In this document: positions 22,650 through 34,675 of the stretch, in pieces
Layout of the letters: each line of letters opens with the position of its first letter
Numbering within the stretch: the first letter of the stretch is position 1
Assembly: GCA_030765055.1 (NCBI GenBank)
Contig: CM060953.1
Location: 7,975,800-8,039,799, forward strand
Length of the DNA stretch: 64,000 nt
Direction of reading: 5' to 3'
DNA from: Mantis religiosa
Taxonomy: Eukaryota; Arthropoda; Insecta; Mantodea; Mantidae
Notes under the pieces: generated by a model
The model's database searches: none
What the model was told of the DNA's origin: nothing
Seen by the model: only the letters and a program-made list of their open reading frames with translations
Program-made: the position numbers and the translations under genes

Positions 22650-23790
22650 AATTACAGTAGGCTTTAAGTGATAGTCAAATGTTTTGGTCGTTATGTGATG
22701 TATACATGACTTTCTCTACTCTTGTACAAACACTTATTGCTCTATCTACTTCAAGATAAACATTATCTTATTGTAGTTACAAGGGAATACAGTAGACTTT
22801 AAGTGATAGTCAAATGTTTTGGTCGTTATGTGATGTATACATGACTTTCTCTACTCTTGTACAAACACTTGTTGCTCTATCTACTTCAAGATAAACATTA
22901 TCTTATTGTAATTACAAGGGAATACAGTAGACTTTAAGTGATAGACAAATGTTTTTAAGAGCTTGTCCTTATGTGATGTATACATGACTTTCTCTACTCT
23001 TGCACAAATACTTACTGCTCTATCTACTTCAAGATAAACATTATCTTATTGTAGTTACAAGGAAATACAGTAGACTTTAAGTGATAGTCAAATGTTTTGG
23101 TCGTTGTGTGATGTATACATGACTTTCTCTACTCTTGCACAAATACTTATAGCTCTATCTACTTCAAGATAAACATTATCTTATTGTAGTTACAAGGGAA
23201 TACAGTAGACTTTAAGTGATAGTCAAATGTTTTGGTCTTTATGTTATGTATACATGACTTTCTCTACTCTTGCACAAATACTTATAGCTCTATCTACTTC
23301 AAGATAAACATTATCTTATTGTAGTTACAAGGGAATACAGTAGACTTTAAGTGATAGTCAAATGTTTTGGTCTTTATGTTATGTATACATGACTTTCTCT
23401 ACTCTTGCACAAATACTTATAGCTATATCTACTTCAAGATAAACATTATCTTATTGTAGTTACAAGGGAATACAGTAGACTTTAAGTGATAGTCAAATGT
23501 TTTGGTCTTTATGTTATGTATACATGACTTTCTCTACTCTTGCACAAATACTTATAGCTCTATCTACTTCAAGATAAACATTATCTTATTGTAGTTACAA
23601 GGGAATACAGTAGACTTTAAGTGATAGTCAAATGTTTTGGTCTTTATGTTATGTATACATGACTTTCTCTACTCTTGCACAAATACTTATAGCTCTATCT
23701 ACTTCAAGATAAACATTATCTTATTGTAGTTACAAGGGAATACAGTAGACTTTAAATGATAGTCAAATGTTTAAAATAGCTGATCGTTAT
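22650..23790 (+). repeat. 135-bp tandem array, 8 units plus a partial
   Basis: Landmark actttaagtgatagtcaaat starts at 22661, 22796, 22931, 23074, 23209, 23344, 23479, 23614 and 23749. The period is 135 bp, with one 143-bp unit that has an extra aagagcttg-like insertion. Each unit contains the short palindrome aagataaacattatctt. Single diverged copies occur at 30166-30313 (plus), near 42180-42260 (plus) and near 51200-51330 and 53050-53170 (minus), so the unit is a dispersed repeat that amplified here. Confidence 0.93.
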
Positions 23791-24479
23791 GTGATGTCTT
23801 TTTAGGTTTTTTTTTTTTTTTTTCTATTTGTTTGGGTGGTTGAAAAATGATGAGTAAGGCCTTGCCTTTGAGAAAAGTACAATTATTGGCAAATTCAAAT
23901 ATAGAATTGAAAGAGAATGAAATGTGAAATGCAGGGAATGACGTGTGAATATAGCTCGACGTCAGATTTTTGCGGATTAAGTAGAGTAGCGAAACAGGGG
24001 CAGTGGGATCGCCCGCAGGTAATCTTGGGGCTTGCTCCCTTCTCGGTGACGTGGTGTTGACTCTCCTTAGCTAATGCAATGTACATCAAGCTGTAATAAC
24101 ATGCTGCGCCAGGGGGGGATTAGCCCTCCATACGTGAGAGGATATATTGTGTAATCGCCCAAGATACGGTGTTTGCTTCTTGGCAAAGTGCACTCTATGT
24201 AAACATCATCCCATATGCATAATGATTTGGGTCTTAGGCGGCTTCCCAGGTCCGCGATTCGACACCGGGCGAGTCTTCTCTTACAGGGAGATGCCAAAAT
24301 GTCACTCACGTTTTGTGATAACTTTGTATTTCTGACATTAAAGGTATCCGAGGTATTTTCAAGTGTGACGTTTTTGAAGTGCTAAATTACTCACTTGTAC
24401 TGTCACATTGGCTTACACGTGCGCTGCGAGATATTAGTCGCCATTGTTGTCTGGTCTGGAGTAAAAGAGTCGAGTCAGG
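23791..24479. other. Unassigned sequence
   Basis: T run at about 23805-23823. A weak B-box-like ggtccgcgattcgacaccgg near 24250 is not enough to call a SINE. Confidence 0.4.
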
Positions 24480-24780
24480 CAATTTAGCGGATATGACTAT
24501 GAAGCCGGAGTAGAATTGTATCGTTGCTTATTGGCTGGCGGAGTGGGAGTGGCACTTCTTCATGGCCAGTGACGAGCTGACCTGATGAGGCCGGGATAGA
24601 ACAGTGTTGCTACTACACAAAGACCTTTCTGGACCGTGTTTCGAGAAGAATCCATTCCCAGAAGGATCCACCACGCCCGGCAGATATATAAAGTGGGATG
24701 AAGGCCGCCATTCAATTCTATTCACCAAACGCCACATCCCAGACAACTGCCCCACACTCACCATTAAAGACGAAGTATAG
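24480..24780 (+). repeat. Dispersed repeat with a TATA box, copy 1
   Basis: Aligns with 40730-40990: both have gcttattggctgg/ttgg, a block near gtgtttcgagaagaatcc, then cacgcccggcagatatataa. The TATA-like atatataaagtggg sits where the other copy has gtatataagggccg. This looks like the promoter region of a retroelement LTR or 5' UTR. No coding sequence follows. Confidence 0.55.
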
Positions 24781-24986
24781 AATGGCGAAATTCTGTTAGT
24801 TACCTAGGAGTACGAGGTACGTTCAAGTTATAACACCTTTTTTTCAGGAATGGGACCAGATAGGAACTTCTGGTCTTTTTAATACAAGTGGACTCTTTGT
24901 GAATGCGTGACAGAGATGGCAGTACTGTTTAGTGCATAGAACTCTAATGGCAGCGACGAGAATAAGGACTGCTTTTGATACTTAAA

Positions 24987-26640
24987 ATGGCAACGTTTTC
25001 ATTGCAAGAACAGCGTGTAATCATTCGTTTTCTCCATTTTCGTGGTGTGACACCTATTGAAATTCATCGCCAGATGAGTGAGGCATGTAGTGATGGTACC
25101 ATGGATGTGTCTAATGTACGTTCCTGGGTGCGACAGTTCAATGAAGACCGAACATCGTGTGGCAACAAACCAAGACAGTTGAGTGAGACATGTAGTGATG
25201 GTACCATGGATGTGTCTAATGTACGTTCCTGAGTGTGACAGTTCAATGAAGACAGAACATTGTATGACAGCAAACCAAGACAGTTGAGTGAGGCATGGGG
25301 TGATGGTACCATGGATGTGTCTAATGTACGTTCCTGGGTGCGACAGTTCAATGAAGACAAAACATCGTATGACAATAAACCAAGACAGTTAAGTGAGGCA
25401 TGTGGCGATGGTACCATGGATGTGTCTAATTTACGTTCCTGGGTGCGACAGTTCAATGAATACAGAACATCGTGTGACAACAAACAAGACAGTTGAGTGA
25501 GGCATGTGGTGATGGTACCATGGATGTGTCTAATGTACGTTCCTGATTGCGACAGTTCAGTGAAGACAGAACATCGTGTGACAACAAACAAGAGAGTTGA
25601 GTGAGGCATGTGGTGATGGTACCATGGATGTGTCTAATATACGTTCCTGGGTGCGACAGTTCAATGAAGGTAAAACATCGTGTGACAACAAACCAAGACA
25701 GTTAAGTGAGGCATGTGGTGATGGTACCATGGATGTGTCTAATGTGTGTTCCTGGGTGTGACAGTTCAATGAAGACAGAACATTGTGTGACAACAAACCA
25801 AGACAGTTTAGTGAGGCATGTGTGATGGTACCATGGATGTGTCTAATGTACGTTCCTGGGTGCGACAGTTCAATGAAGGCAAGCATTGTGTGACAACAAA
25901 ACAAGGCAGTTAAGTGAGGCATGTGGTGATGGTACCATGGATGTGTCTAATGTATGTTCCTGGGTGGGACAGTTCAATGAAGGTAAAACATTGTGTGACA
26001 ACAAAACAAGGCAGTTAAGTGAGGCATGTGGTGATGGTACCATGGATGTGTCTAATGTACGTTCCTGGGTGCGACAGTTCAATGAAGACAGAACATTGTG
26101 TGACAACAAAACAAGGCAGTTAAGTGAGGCATGTGGTGATGGTACCATGGATGTGTCTAATGTATGTTCCTGGGTGTGACAGTTCAATGAAGACAGAACA
26201 TTGTGTGACAACAAAACAAGGCAGTTAAGTGAGGCATGTGGTGATGGTACCATGGATGTGTCTAATGTACGTTCCTGGGTGTGACAGTTCAATGAAGACA
26301 GAACATTGTGTGACAACAAAACAAGGCAGTTAAGTGAGGCATGTGGTGATGGTACCATGGATGTGTCTAATGTATGTTCCTGGGTGGGACAGTTCAATGA
26401 AGGCAAAACATTGTGTGACAACAAACCAAGACAGTTGAGTGAGGCATGTAGTGATGGTACCATGGATGTGTCTAATGTGTGTTCCTGGATGCGACAGTTC
26501 ATCGTGTGACAACAAACCAATACAGTTGCAGCCATCGCCTACAAAATTGGCATTTGCGTGGGATCTGTACACACAATCCTGCATTAAGATCTGAAAATAC
26601 TCAATCGGCAATCCTCCAATACAACGTTCTCCACTCGCTG
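24987..26640 (+). pseudogene. Mariner transposase N-terminus interrupted by its own repeats
   Basis: Begins MATFSLQEQRVIIRFLHFRG and VTPIEIHRQMSEACSDGTMD, the first helix-turn-helix of mariner. After the array it continues VAAIAYKIGICVGSVHTILH, the second helix-turn-helix, then loses similarity. In an ordinary copy one unit, QLSEACGDGTMDVSNV to RSWVRQFNEDRTSCDNKPR, would connect the two halves. Here it is present about 14 times. Several units carry a TGA in place of CGA, and single-base deletions shift the frame, so no long protein is possible. Confidence 0.85.
25074..26510 (+). repeat. 105-bp tandem array from a mariner DNA-binding domain, 14 units
   Basis: Landmark gatggtaccatggatgtgtc recurs at spacings of 105 bp (25091, 25196, 25301, 25406 and onward), 14 occurrences in all. 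A length of 105 is 35 codons, so perfect units preserve the transposase frame. Opposite-strand frames with repeated TLDTSMVPSPHASLNCLGLL-type translation are shadows. Confidence 0.95.
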
Positions 26641-26680
26641 GATACTGTCGTCAGACTGGCTGGTGCGAGGCCTTGATTAT

Positions 26681-28471
26681 CTTGGTTTGTTGATTACGTA
26701 TTGATAACACTTTTTGAACTGCACCATTATATAAAACATAAATATTCTTGTCATAAATTGCAGATGACTTTTGTAGCGGCAAACTAAGATTAGCAAACGA
26801 TATTCTTCTCCATTTTTTTCAGGTATAAAACTTTGATCGTCTAGCTCACTCATTTTGACATACAGTTTACCTTTTGTTATTTTTGGATCACAATACCTAC
26901 GATTCGTCACTATTCAAAGCCTCCAGTATCACCTTACAAATAGTAAAAATATCGACTCTAAATATTTTCTAAAACAATTTTTAAAATTTGCATAATTCAT
27001 AATTAAAATCGATTTTTTCTAGGTAAGAGAAAGTATCGGATTACCGAGGTTTGATATTTATCATGTTCGGTGGTAACGTCTCGGGTGTTAAATTTTTTCA
27101 CTCGCTAATAAACATCAACTTATCTCACTAAGCCCCATAAATAACTATTAAAGGATATTTTGTTGAAAAGTGGGTAGAGAAAGTCGTGTGAGTGTAAAGC
27201 ATTAGATATTCTTGGTATAAAACGCTCAGGTAAAAGCACACCTGCGATAGTTTGGCCTTTTCCTTGTCGCTGGTCTGACTCATGAAAGCGTAATCTGGTT
27301 TTGTGTACACACATGCCGCCACTGTGTTGTTACATTAAACATGCAACACAATCAACGAATCGTTTTCCACGCCAGAGCAAACTCAACTCTTAAATGAGTT
27401 TTCCATCGATTTTCTCCGGTCATTGTCGAGATTTTCTAGTTTTACAAGCTACAATATTGAATGAGTGTGCGCTTCACAAAGTTAATGAAACGGCCACTTC
27501 CCGACGTTGAAACGGCAGACTTCTGCAAATGATTAAGGCAGAAAGGTAAAACATCTGAAGGTACGAGACTCACGTAACAAGAATATCATATGTATGTTGC
27601 ACTAAAATTACTCGGACACAAAATATTCTTACAAAAGCTTATTGCTCCATCTATTCACGTTAATGCAGATAAATATTATCCGATGCTATCCGTGGTTTGA
27701 ACGATATCATGTTGTAATTTAATGTTATGATACGTATATCGGATAACGTTTGATGTACTTTGATAAAATAATATATTTATCCTATAGATACTTGTAATAG
27801 ACACCTTTGCCATGGAGAAACGACGTAAGAAAACTTGGACTTTAAATCAAAATGATAGTTATTATGCCGAGTCGGGTAAAAGAAACAAAATTCACTCGTT
27901 GCTCCGGTAACGATTGGGGTAAAGTAAATAAATGGTTGATAACTACAAATTTTCTATGACCTTTTAAAAACAACATCAAACACTTTTATAGTTTAAATAC
28001 ATGAAAGTGAACTACTTGTACATTACCATTGAAGTTAATATCTCCAAATGGATTAGAAGCAGTAACATTGCCAGTACTTACGTCATTGCAAATAGCAACA
28101 CTCGTTCCTACATTCATACATAACCTACCATATTCTGTAACTACAAGAAGGCCTCAATTCTATGCATTATTTAATTTATTACTATCTGTTGTAAAATAAT
28201 TGACTGAATATTTGTCATATATTAATTTATCGGATTTATAGGATAAAATAATATATTATACAAGTGGAGTAACCTCTATTATTCACTCTCCCCTTCGGGT
28301 CCCTTTTTAAATTGTTCTACTCATGGATAAACTTTCTCTTTATCCACTTGTATAATAATTTACTATAATGCTTAAAATGTGTATGTAGTTGATAATTGGA
28401 TGTAGAGGGTCGTGTGCGATACCAATCATTGGTGTAAGTAAAGAACTGCCGTAACTAGGAGAACATATAAA
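26681..28471. other. Unassigned AT-rich sequence
   Basis: A 77-codon minus-strand frame at 26677-26910 (contains KITKGKLYVKMSELDD) may be a transposon remnant but I cannot place it. A decayed 135-bp-family copy may lie near 27600-27700. A possible upstream reading MEKRRKKTWTLNQND at 27812 is unsupported. Confidence 0.35.
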
Positions 28472-28770
28472 TATGCATATTGTAAAAAAAAGTGATTCTG
28501 ATTGTGATGTTGAATTTGCAGCAAACGATGCTATTAATGTAATAATACCAGCGAAATCTCGGAATACATATGAAGAAAAATATTGATAACGTGTCTGAGA
28601 AGGTTCTTCTAGCTTATTTTGGTAAAAAAGCTAAATGAGAAAGCTAGTTTGTTCGTTCTGTGCTATGCAGTACCATCTCATTGAAGAAGAATGTCGACAC
28701 CAGTAAGTACACACAACCGATAGTGTTTTTAAAGAGAAAAAATGATGATTACGAAGCTAAGAAATGATAC
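28472..28770 (+). pseudogene. Crypton-like tyrosine recombinase N-terminal remnant
   Basis: The frame from 28472 gives MHIVKKSDSDCDVEFAAND and NVIIPAKSRNTYEEKY, a stop, then in sequence NVSEKVLLAYFGKKAK, and after a deletion SLKKNVDTSKY and VFLKRKNDDYEAKK with a stop. The order (xxLPxKSRxxYExxY, NVLLAYF, NIDxSKY, FLKRKxxGYxxKK) resembles the N-terminal region of arthropod Crypton/phage-integrase-like proteins as I remember them. The catalytic recombinase core is absent. Identification is from pattern memory only. Confidence 0.5.
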
Positions 28771-30165
28771 ATTAATTTTGTATTTACATGAAATTAATTT
28801 TAAATTTACCGCCATTGTGATACTTCTTTTGATTTTGTAATGTTCTACTTCACAAAAGCAAAGTAGATAAACGATATTATTTAACTATATAACATAAAGA
28901 GCTAATTAAAACTCCCAAGACACTGTAAGTTATATGTAATAGAAAAATATACGCTAAGTACCCTTGAAGGACACAAATACCTCACTTTACAACGGTAATT
29001 TAACAGTAATAGAACTGGGTCACTTCCATGTTTTCGTACCTGGGTTAACTCGCCGATATTTCTAGACAAAAAGCTCATTGGTAAGAAATAACAACACTTT
29101 ACCTCAACATAACCCCAATTTAACCTTTCTTTTCACAATAACTATCATATACTGAGCTACTAAAATATGCAAGAAAGTTAAAACAAAATAAGTATTATTA
29201 CCTCACTGCTCCTTTGTTATTCTGCGAGTCCATTAAAACGCAAGTAATTGTTTTATGTTGGCAAGTTCCAGCTACTATGATTATCATTGACAAACACATA
29301 GATAATCTTGCCAGCTTTCGTTGACATTACATAAAATTAAATAACTAATTCTGTGAAACAGAGTGGAATTTTGAATTCTAGATTAAACCGTAATTTTTAT
29401 CTTGTGTAAAAGACTATGACAAGTTTAGTCGAAATCAGTGACAGGATCGATTGTCTTCTGTTTAAGCGTAGCCATGCAAGAGAGTGCAACCACCTTTTGT
29501 TTTTACGCTCTGTGGAGTAAGAAGTAAGATTTTTCGCTCATGATATTCTCAACTTAAAATCGAGCACGTTCAATTATAAATCAGACCAGTTCGTATGAAA
29601 ACAAAAGACAAATCGTTTTTATAGTTTAGTAATTTATGAAATGAAACTAGGCTTTCTTTTAAAGGCATATATCTGTCAGAATGGAAGAAGCAGGTTGGAT
29701 CTTTAGTGCACATTTTTGCGTATACCCTTGTGGCCACATAATGACAGAGCAGCGTGATTAAACAGCCAGTTGCGTGACATGTGAAAGAAGCACGGGATAT
29801 TGCGAGATTCTTATCGACAGCAGAACGAGTTCTGGATCAGCATGTAACTAACCAAACAAGGGGATCTTTCCGGAAATCAGCGTCGATAATTATTATTATT
29901 ATCATCACCGTCCACCACCACCACCGCTTTTTGTTTCTGTTAGCTTTGCATTACGACGAGCAAATGATGTGTACATAACGTCATTTGAATGCCATTCCTC
30001 TCGTGTTTATATCGGGAGCAGCAACTGGCGCGGAAAACGCAAACGTCAATGAATGCAGCTTCCTGTCATAGCTATAAACGGGGCCAACATTATCATACGG
30101 CTTTATAGTAATGCTATTCTTAGCCAATATATAAAGAAATCTGATGTAAATATCTACTCTTGAGC
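28771..30165. other. Unassigned AT-rich sequence
   Basis: Nothing recognised beyond short att and cac triplet runs near 29888-29926. Confidence 0.5.
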
Positions 30166-30313
30166 AAACTATTCTTACAAACACTTATTGCTCTATCTAC
30201 TTCAAGCTAAATATTATCTTATTGTAGTCACAAAGGAATACTGTAGACTTTAAGTGATAGTCTAATGTTTTGGTCGTTATGTGATGTATACTTGACTTTC
30301 TCTACTCTTGTAG
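30166..30313 (+). repeat. Single copy of the 135-bp family
   Basis: Contains cttattgctctatctacttc, gtagactttaagtgatag and ttttggtcgttatgtgatgt in the same order as the array at 22650. It is followed almost directly by a 108-bp array. Confidence 0.85.
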
Positions 30314-30329
30314 ATCAAGTTTCTTCCCG

Positions 30330-31075
30330 GGTTTTCCCTTATCCTGAAAGCTGAATGGAAAATCTAAGCTCTATGTACCCTGTACTCATTTGAATATCAT
30401 TTCATTCATCGTCCGATATGACAACGTTGGAGATTTTCTCTTATCCTGAAAGATGAATGTCTGGTAACCCTAAGCTCTATGTACCCTATACTTATTTGAA
30501 CTCATTTCATTAATCGTCCGATATGACTTAATTATGGAGGTTTTCTCTTATTCTGAAAGATGAAAACTCTAAGCTCTATGTACCCTGTACTTATTTGAAT
30601 ATAATTTCATTCATCGTCTGATATAACTTAACGCTGGAGATTTTCTCTTATCCTGAAGGATGAATGTCTGGTAGCTCTAAGCTCTATGTACCCTGTACTT
30701 ATTTGAACATCATTTCATTCATCGTCCGATATGACTTAACGTTGGAGGTTTTCTCTTATCCTGAAAGATGAATGTCTGGTAACTCTAAGCTCTATGTACC
30801 CTGTACTCATTTGAACATCATTTCATTCATCGTTCGATACGACTTAACGTTGGAGATTTTCTCTTATCCTGAAAGATGGATGTCTGGTAACTCTAAGCTC
30901 TATGTACCCTGTACTTATTTGAACATCATTTCATTCATCGTTCGATATGACTTAACGTTGGAGGTTTTCTCTTATCCTGAAAGATGAATGCCTGGAAACT
31001 CTAAGCTCTATGTACCCTGTGCTTATTTGAACATTATTTCATTCATCGTCCGATATGAGGTAACATTAGAGGCCA
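30330..31075 (+). repeat. 108-bp tandem array of the SINE-B body, about 7 units
   Basis: Same unit and orientation as 7139-8135, with more divergence and small deletions in the first four units. No SINE-B head is seen at either edge. Confidence 0.9.
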
Positions 31076-32428
31076 TAAATTAAAAAAAAAAAACAATCCG
31101 ATATATTGTACTGAATCCGTGCTGATTTAGAAAACGTCACGCAGGTGTATGCGAGGCTATTGTACAGTAATAACTCCGGTTATTGCAGCCTCGCCATGTG
31201 GCTCCTTTCACGTAAATCTCATCAATCCATCATTGTTTATTTAACAGCAAATTCGGAGTTGTTTAAGTCTCGGCAAACCCGGTTAAGTACGGGGGCTCCC
31301 TTCTTCCGGTAACTTTTATGGGTGTCGTTGACGGGGAGAACGCAGGTGCTTGTAGCCCGGGTAATTCGCTGTAATGTTCACCTGAACACTGTCCCTACTG
31401 CACCACCACCGATATATCGCTACGTATTAATTAATTTACTGCCGAGCACGAGCATGAAATGTCGTCTCTGGGGAACACATCACATTTCCACGTCAATACA
31501 AGGACACATTCTCCTTAAGAGAAGCTTGGATTACCCGAGGTTGACTTACCTTATCCACTCGCTATTGAACCGTCTTTTGCCAGTCCGTCCAGGTGGTTGA
31601 GGTTGATTAGGTAATGGTCTATTGATCACAAAGTCACGCGTTCAAATCCTGTCCACACAGATAGTTTTTAAGTGTGGTTAACACATGTCAGTAAGCTTAC
31701 GAAACCCTGTGGGACAAAACTGTGACACGCCGGCAGCGCTGGCAATTGTCAACGTTGTTAACAAAGAAAACAATTGCAGTTCGGCCAACTTTCTGTAATA
31801 GTTTCACATCTATGTCCCCCTCTGCAAATCAACGTAATGACATTCCGTTTCGGAATTAAAAATACTTGATAATAACTCCAGAAAATTGTCACAAGTGACT
31901 GTTTTAACGCAAATAATAGTTTATGCGATTTCAGTAGTACGTGTGACGTCACTCCCCCACTCCATCACCTGTTGGATAATAAGTTTGTTTCTCGCTCTCT
32001 TTGTCTGCAGGTCTTCGACCTGGCAGGGCGTGATGCCCTATGGGTCCGAGAGACCATTTTTGTAATTAATTAGATTAGTAAATATTCTTAAGTGAATTGT
32101 AGTTTTAATTAGTGTCACCCATACCTTTTGTATGAATGAACCAAATAGAAAACCCCAACCTCTCACAAAGCATGTAAATTCTACCTATTGAGCTACTCTC
32201 CCCGTGTACGATCTGGCCACGTGCTCCTCATTTCAATCCTCATCCATGGTTAGGTCGTCACAATACCGCAGTAGTTTTTTTCAAAGTAGACACAAACAAA
32301 TCACGGATTTGTATCACTCCGCGACCAGATACGTTCGCAATGACACAACAAAGTTATCGCTATCCTTAATACGCGTTTTTAACCATTAAAAGGACATATT
32401 TATTCGAAATAAATATTCAGTAAAACCT
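31076..32428. other. Unassigned, with one possible tRNA-like relic
   Basis: Near 31590-31660 the plus strand has a B-box-like gcgttcaaatcctgtcc with a weak upstream A box. A SINE relic is possible but not supported further. A 92-codon frame at 31322-31600 has no known match. Confidence 0.35.
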
Positions 32429-33010
<582 letters not shown>

Positions 33011-33509
33011 CAACACGACAGCTCGTCAAACTCTGTAGATTTTGTGACGCGTTTCACATGACCTGCTGTTTCCTTTAAACACTCGTCTTATCTTTATTTT
33101 TTTCAAAAACTCATAAATCTGAATTTTCCTCACTTTTAACAACACATTTAATTATTTAGCTGGACGTTTGTTATTTTTGTGTGGTCAAATAAACTTTTTG
33201 TTCCTCCAGTAATAATTTCTTATGTATAGAACTCATTTTACAGAATTTGTGTACATAGAAACTACGCTTTTAAAAGTCGTCAAAGTTCACAGTTTTCTTT
33301 TACTCGTACTTGATTACTTGTAACAACTAAACTGAGAATGAACGCGCTAAAATACAGTTGTACCCTTACCATGTGTGTTGGAAGAGAGTTGAGAGAGCTA
33401 ATGGTTTGTTTTCGCTTTTCCTCGAAGTATTACAGTTTATGACTTTATGGTTCATGGAACTTCAGTGCAAGTGTAAATGGCATAATAATGGAAAGAATAA
33501 TAATATTTT

Positions 33510-33683
33510 GGTATAGGTGTTTGGCCAAAGAAGAAGGGAAAATTATGAAGTTATGCATGAGACAGCAAAAAAGATTAGAGAACTCAGTTGGTGGGCAGAC
33601 ATAGGAGCAATTATGGACAAAATAGGAATGGGAGATATATGGAGATTAGAGGAAAGGAATATAAGCCATGTGGGTCAATAGAA

Positions 33684-33733
<50 letters not shown>

Positions 33734-34331
33734 AGTGTTTAACGCCCACTTTTACTACATACGGCACCGCAGGCGATGACACTGATGATACATGAGATGA
33801 AGATGGAGCACCGGTGGAATGAGATGGCGGGGGAAACCGGAGATCCCGGAGAAAACCCGCCCCAGCGCCGTGTTGTCCACCACAAATCTCACTTTGCGGT
33901 CACCTGGGATCGAACCCGGGCCGCCTTGGTGAGAGCCAAGCGGTCTAACCACTGAGCCACGGCGCGGCCACAATAGAAGATAGAAAGAATAGAAGATATA
34001 GAAAGGCAGGACATACGGGGAAGTCTAGAAAATATGAAATCATTACAATTTTGCAAACAAATAAAAAGAAACTGGGGACAAGAAGCGTATGTAGATTACT
34101 GCAATAGGCAAGAGAGAGGAGGGCTACCTTGGATGAGAACAGGAATAATATTCCTAAGAGGGATAAGAGGTAGGGAAAAGGGAATTTGTGAAGTGTGGTG
34201 GAAAAGAAAGCATTGAACAATATGTAACAGAATGCGAGGTGGTTGCATTATGGAGAAAAAGGGTTCGTGAGGAAAAATGGGAGAAAGTAGAGAAGATGAT
34301 AGTAACTATAAAAATGTTAACAGGAAAGTAG
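33510..34331 (+). pseudogene. Non-LTR retrotransposon ORF C-terminus, split by a SINE
   Basis: Left of the SINE the frame reads RELSWWADIGAIMDKIGMGD and IWRLEERNISHVGQ. Right of it the same frame resumes with IEDIERQDIRGSLENMKSLQ, FCKQIKRNWGQEAYVDYCNR, WMRTGIIFLRGIRGREKGIC. After a small frameshift it gives KCGGKESIEQYVTECEVVAL and a stop at 34329-34331. The final Cys-rich segment (CxxC, then E/H and C) is the zinc-knuckle-like tail of many LINE ORF2 proteins. Removing 33687-33981 (the insertion plus one target-site copy) restores the frame. The clade is not certain. Confidence 0.75.
33687..33970 (-). mobile_element. SINE-D, complete, with perfect 11-bp target-site duplication
   Basis: The minus-strand head starts at 33970: gccgtggctcagtggttaga (A box) and cccgggttcgatcccaggtg (B box). 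The body follows and the 3' end is a (CA)n tail, seen on the plus strand as the TG run at 33687-33735. Flanks caatagaagat at 33676-33686 and 33971-33981 are identical. It interrupts the LINE frame. Confidence 0.92.
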
Positions 34332-34477
34332 GAAAAGAAGGTAAGAAGTATTGTTGAGTTCTTACAGAAAGTATAATTTTACATGGGAAATAGCTCCGTT
34401 CCGAAAGTTATTGTCCTTTTGTCGGGTTTCCGGCACATAAGACGTCCGTTTTACTGTAATATGCTGCACACTAGTCA

Positions 34478-34675
34478 CGGCATCTGAGCTGTAAATTGAT
34501 ATCTTCTTGTCGGGAGTTCTAACCTCACTTTACGTGCACTGTAAATACTTGAAACTCTGGATGTTAATTTCACCATTTCATCGATAGCAAGTTCCGGATA
34601 TTTGTCACAAAACTTGCTAAATATGTTCAATATTATTGTCTTTTCACCACTTCGTAACTTGTGTTTAACAACACT
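34478..34675 (-). pseudogene. DDE transposase N-terminal helix-turn-helix remnant
   Basis: Minus-strand frame VKHKLRSGEKTIILNIFSKF, then CDKYPELAIDEMVKLTSRVS and SIYSARKVRLELPTRRY before a stop. The RSGEK-IILN-F pattern followed by a second helix-turn-helix resembles the N-terminus of insect IS630/Tc1-related transposases whose C-termini read PPYxPDLNPIEL. Such C-termini occur at 47890 and 60478. Assignment is by resemblance only. Confidence 0.5.

Larger units (their letters stand above)
24813..26680 (+). mobile_element. Mariner relic with an internally amplified transposase segment
   Basis: The left end follows TA at 24811-24812 and begins cgaggtacgttcaagttata. The transposase start codon is at 24987. 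Soon after it the sequence enters a 105-bp tandem array, then returns to single-copy transposase sequence at about 26511. The catalytic half and right TIR are missing. Confidence 0.8.

Noticed and set aside
25064..26611. Long minus-strand frames (up to 221 codons) with repeated TLDTSMVPSPHASLNC
   Set aside because: They are the antisense shadow of the mariner-derived 105-bp array. The plus strand carries the recognisable transposase reading.
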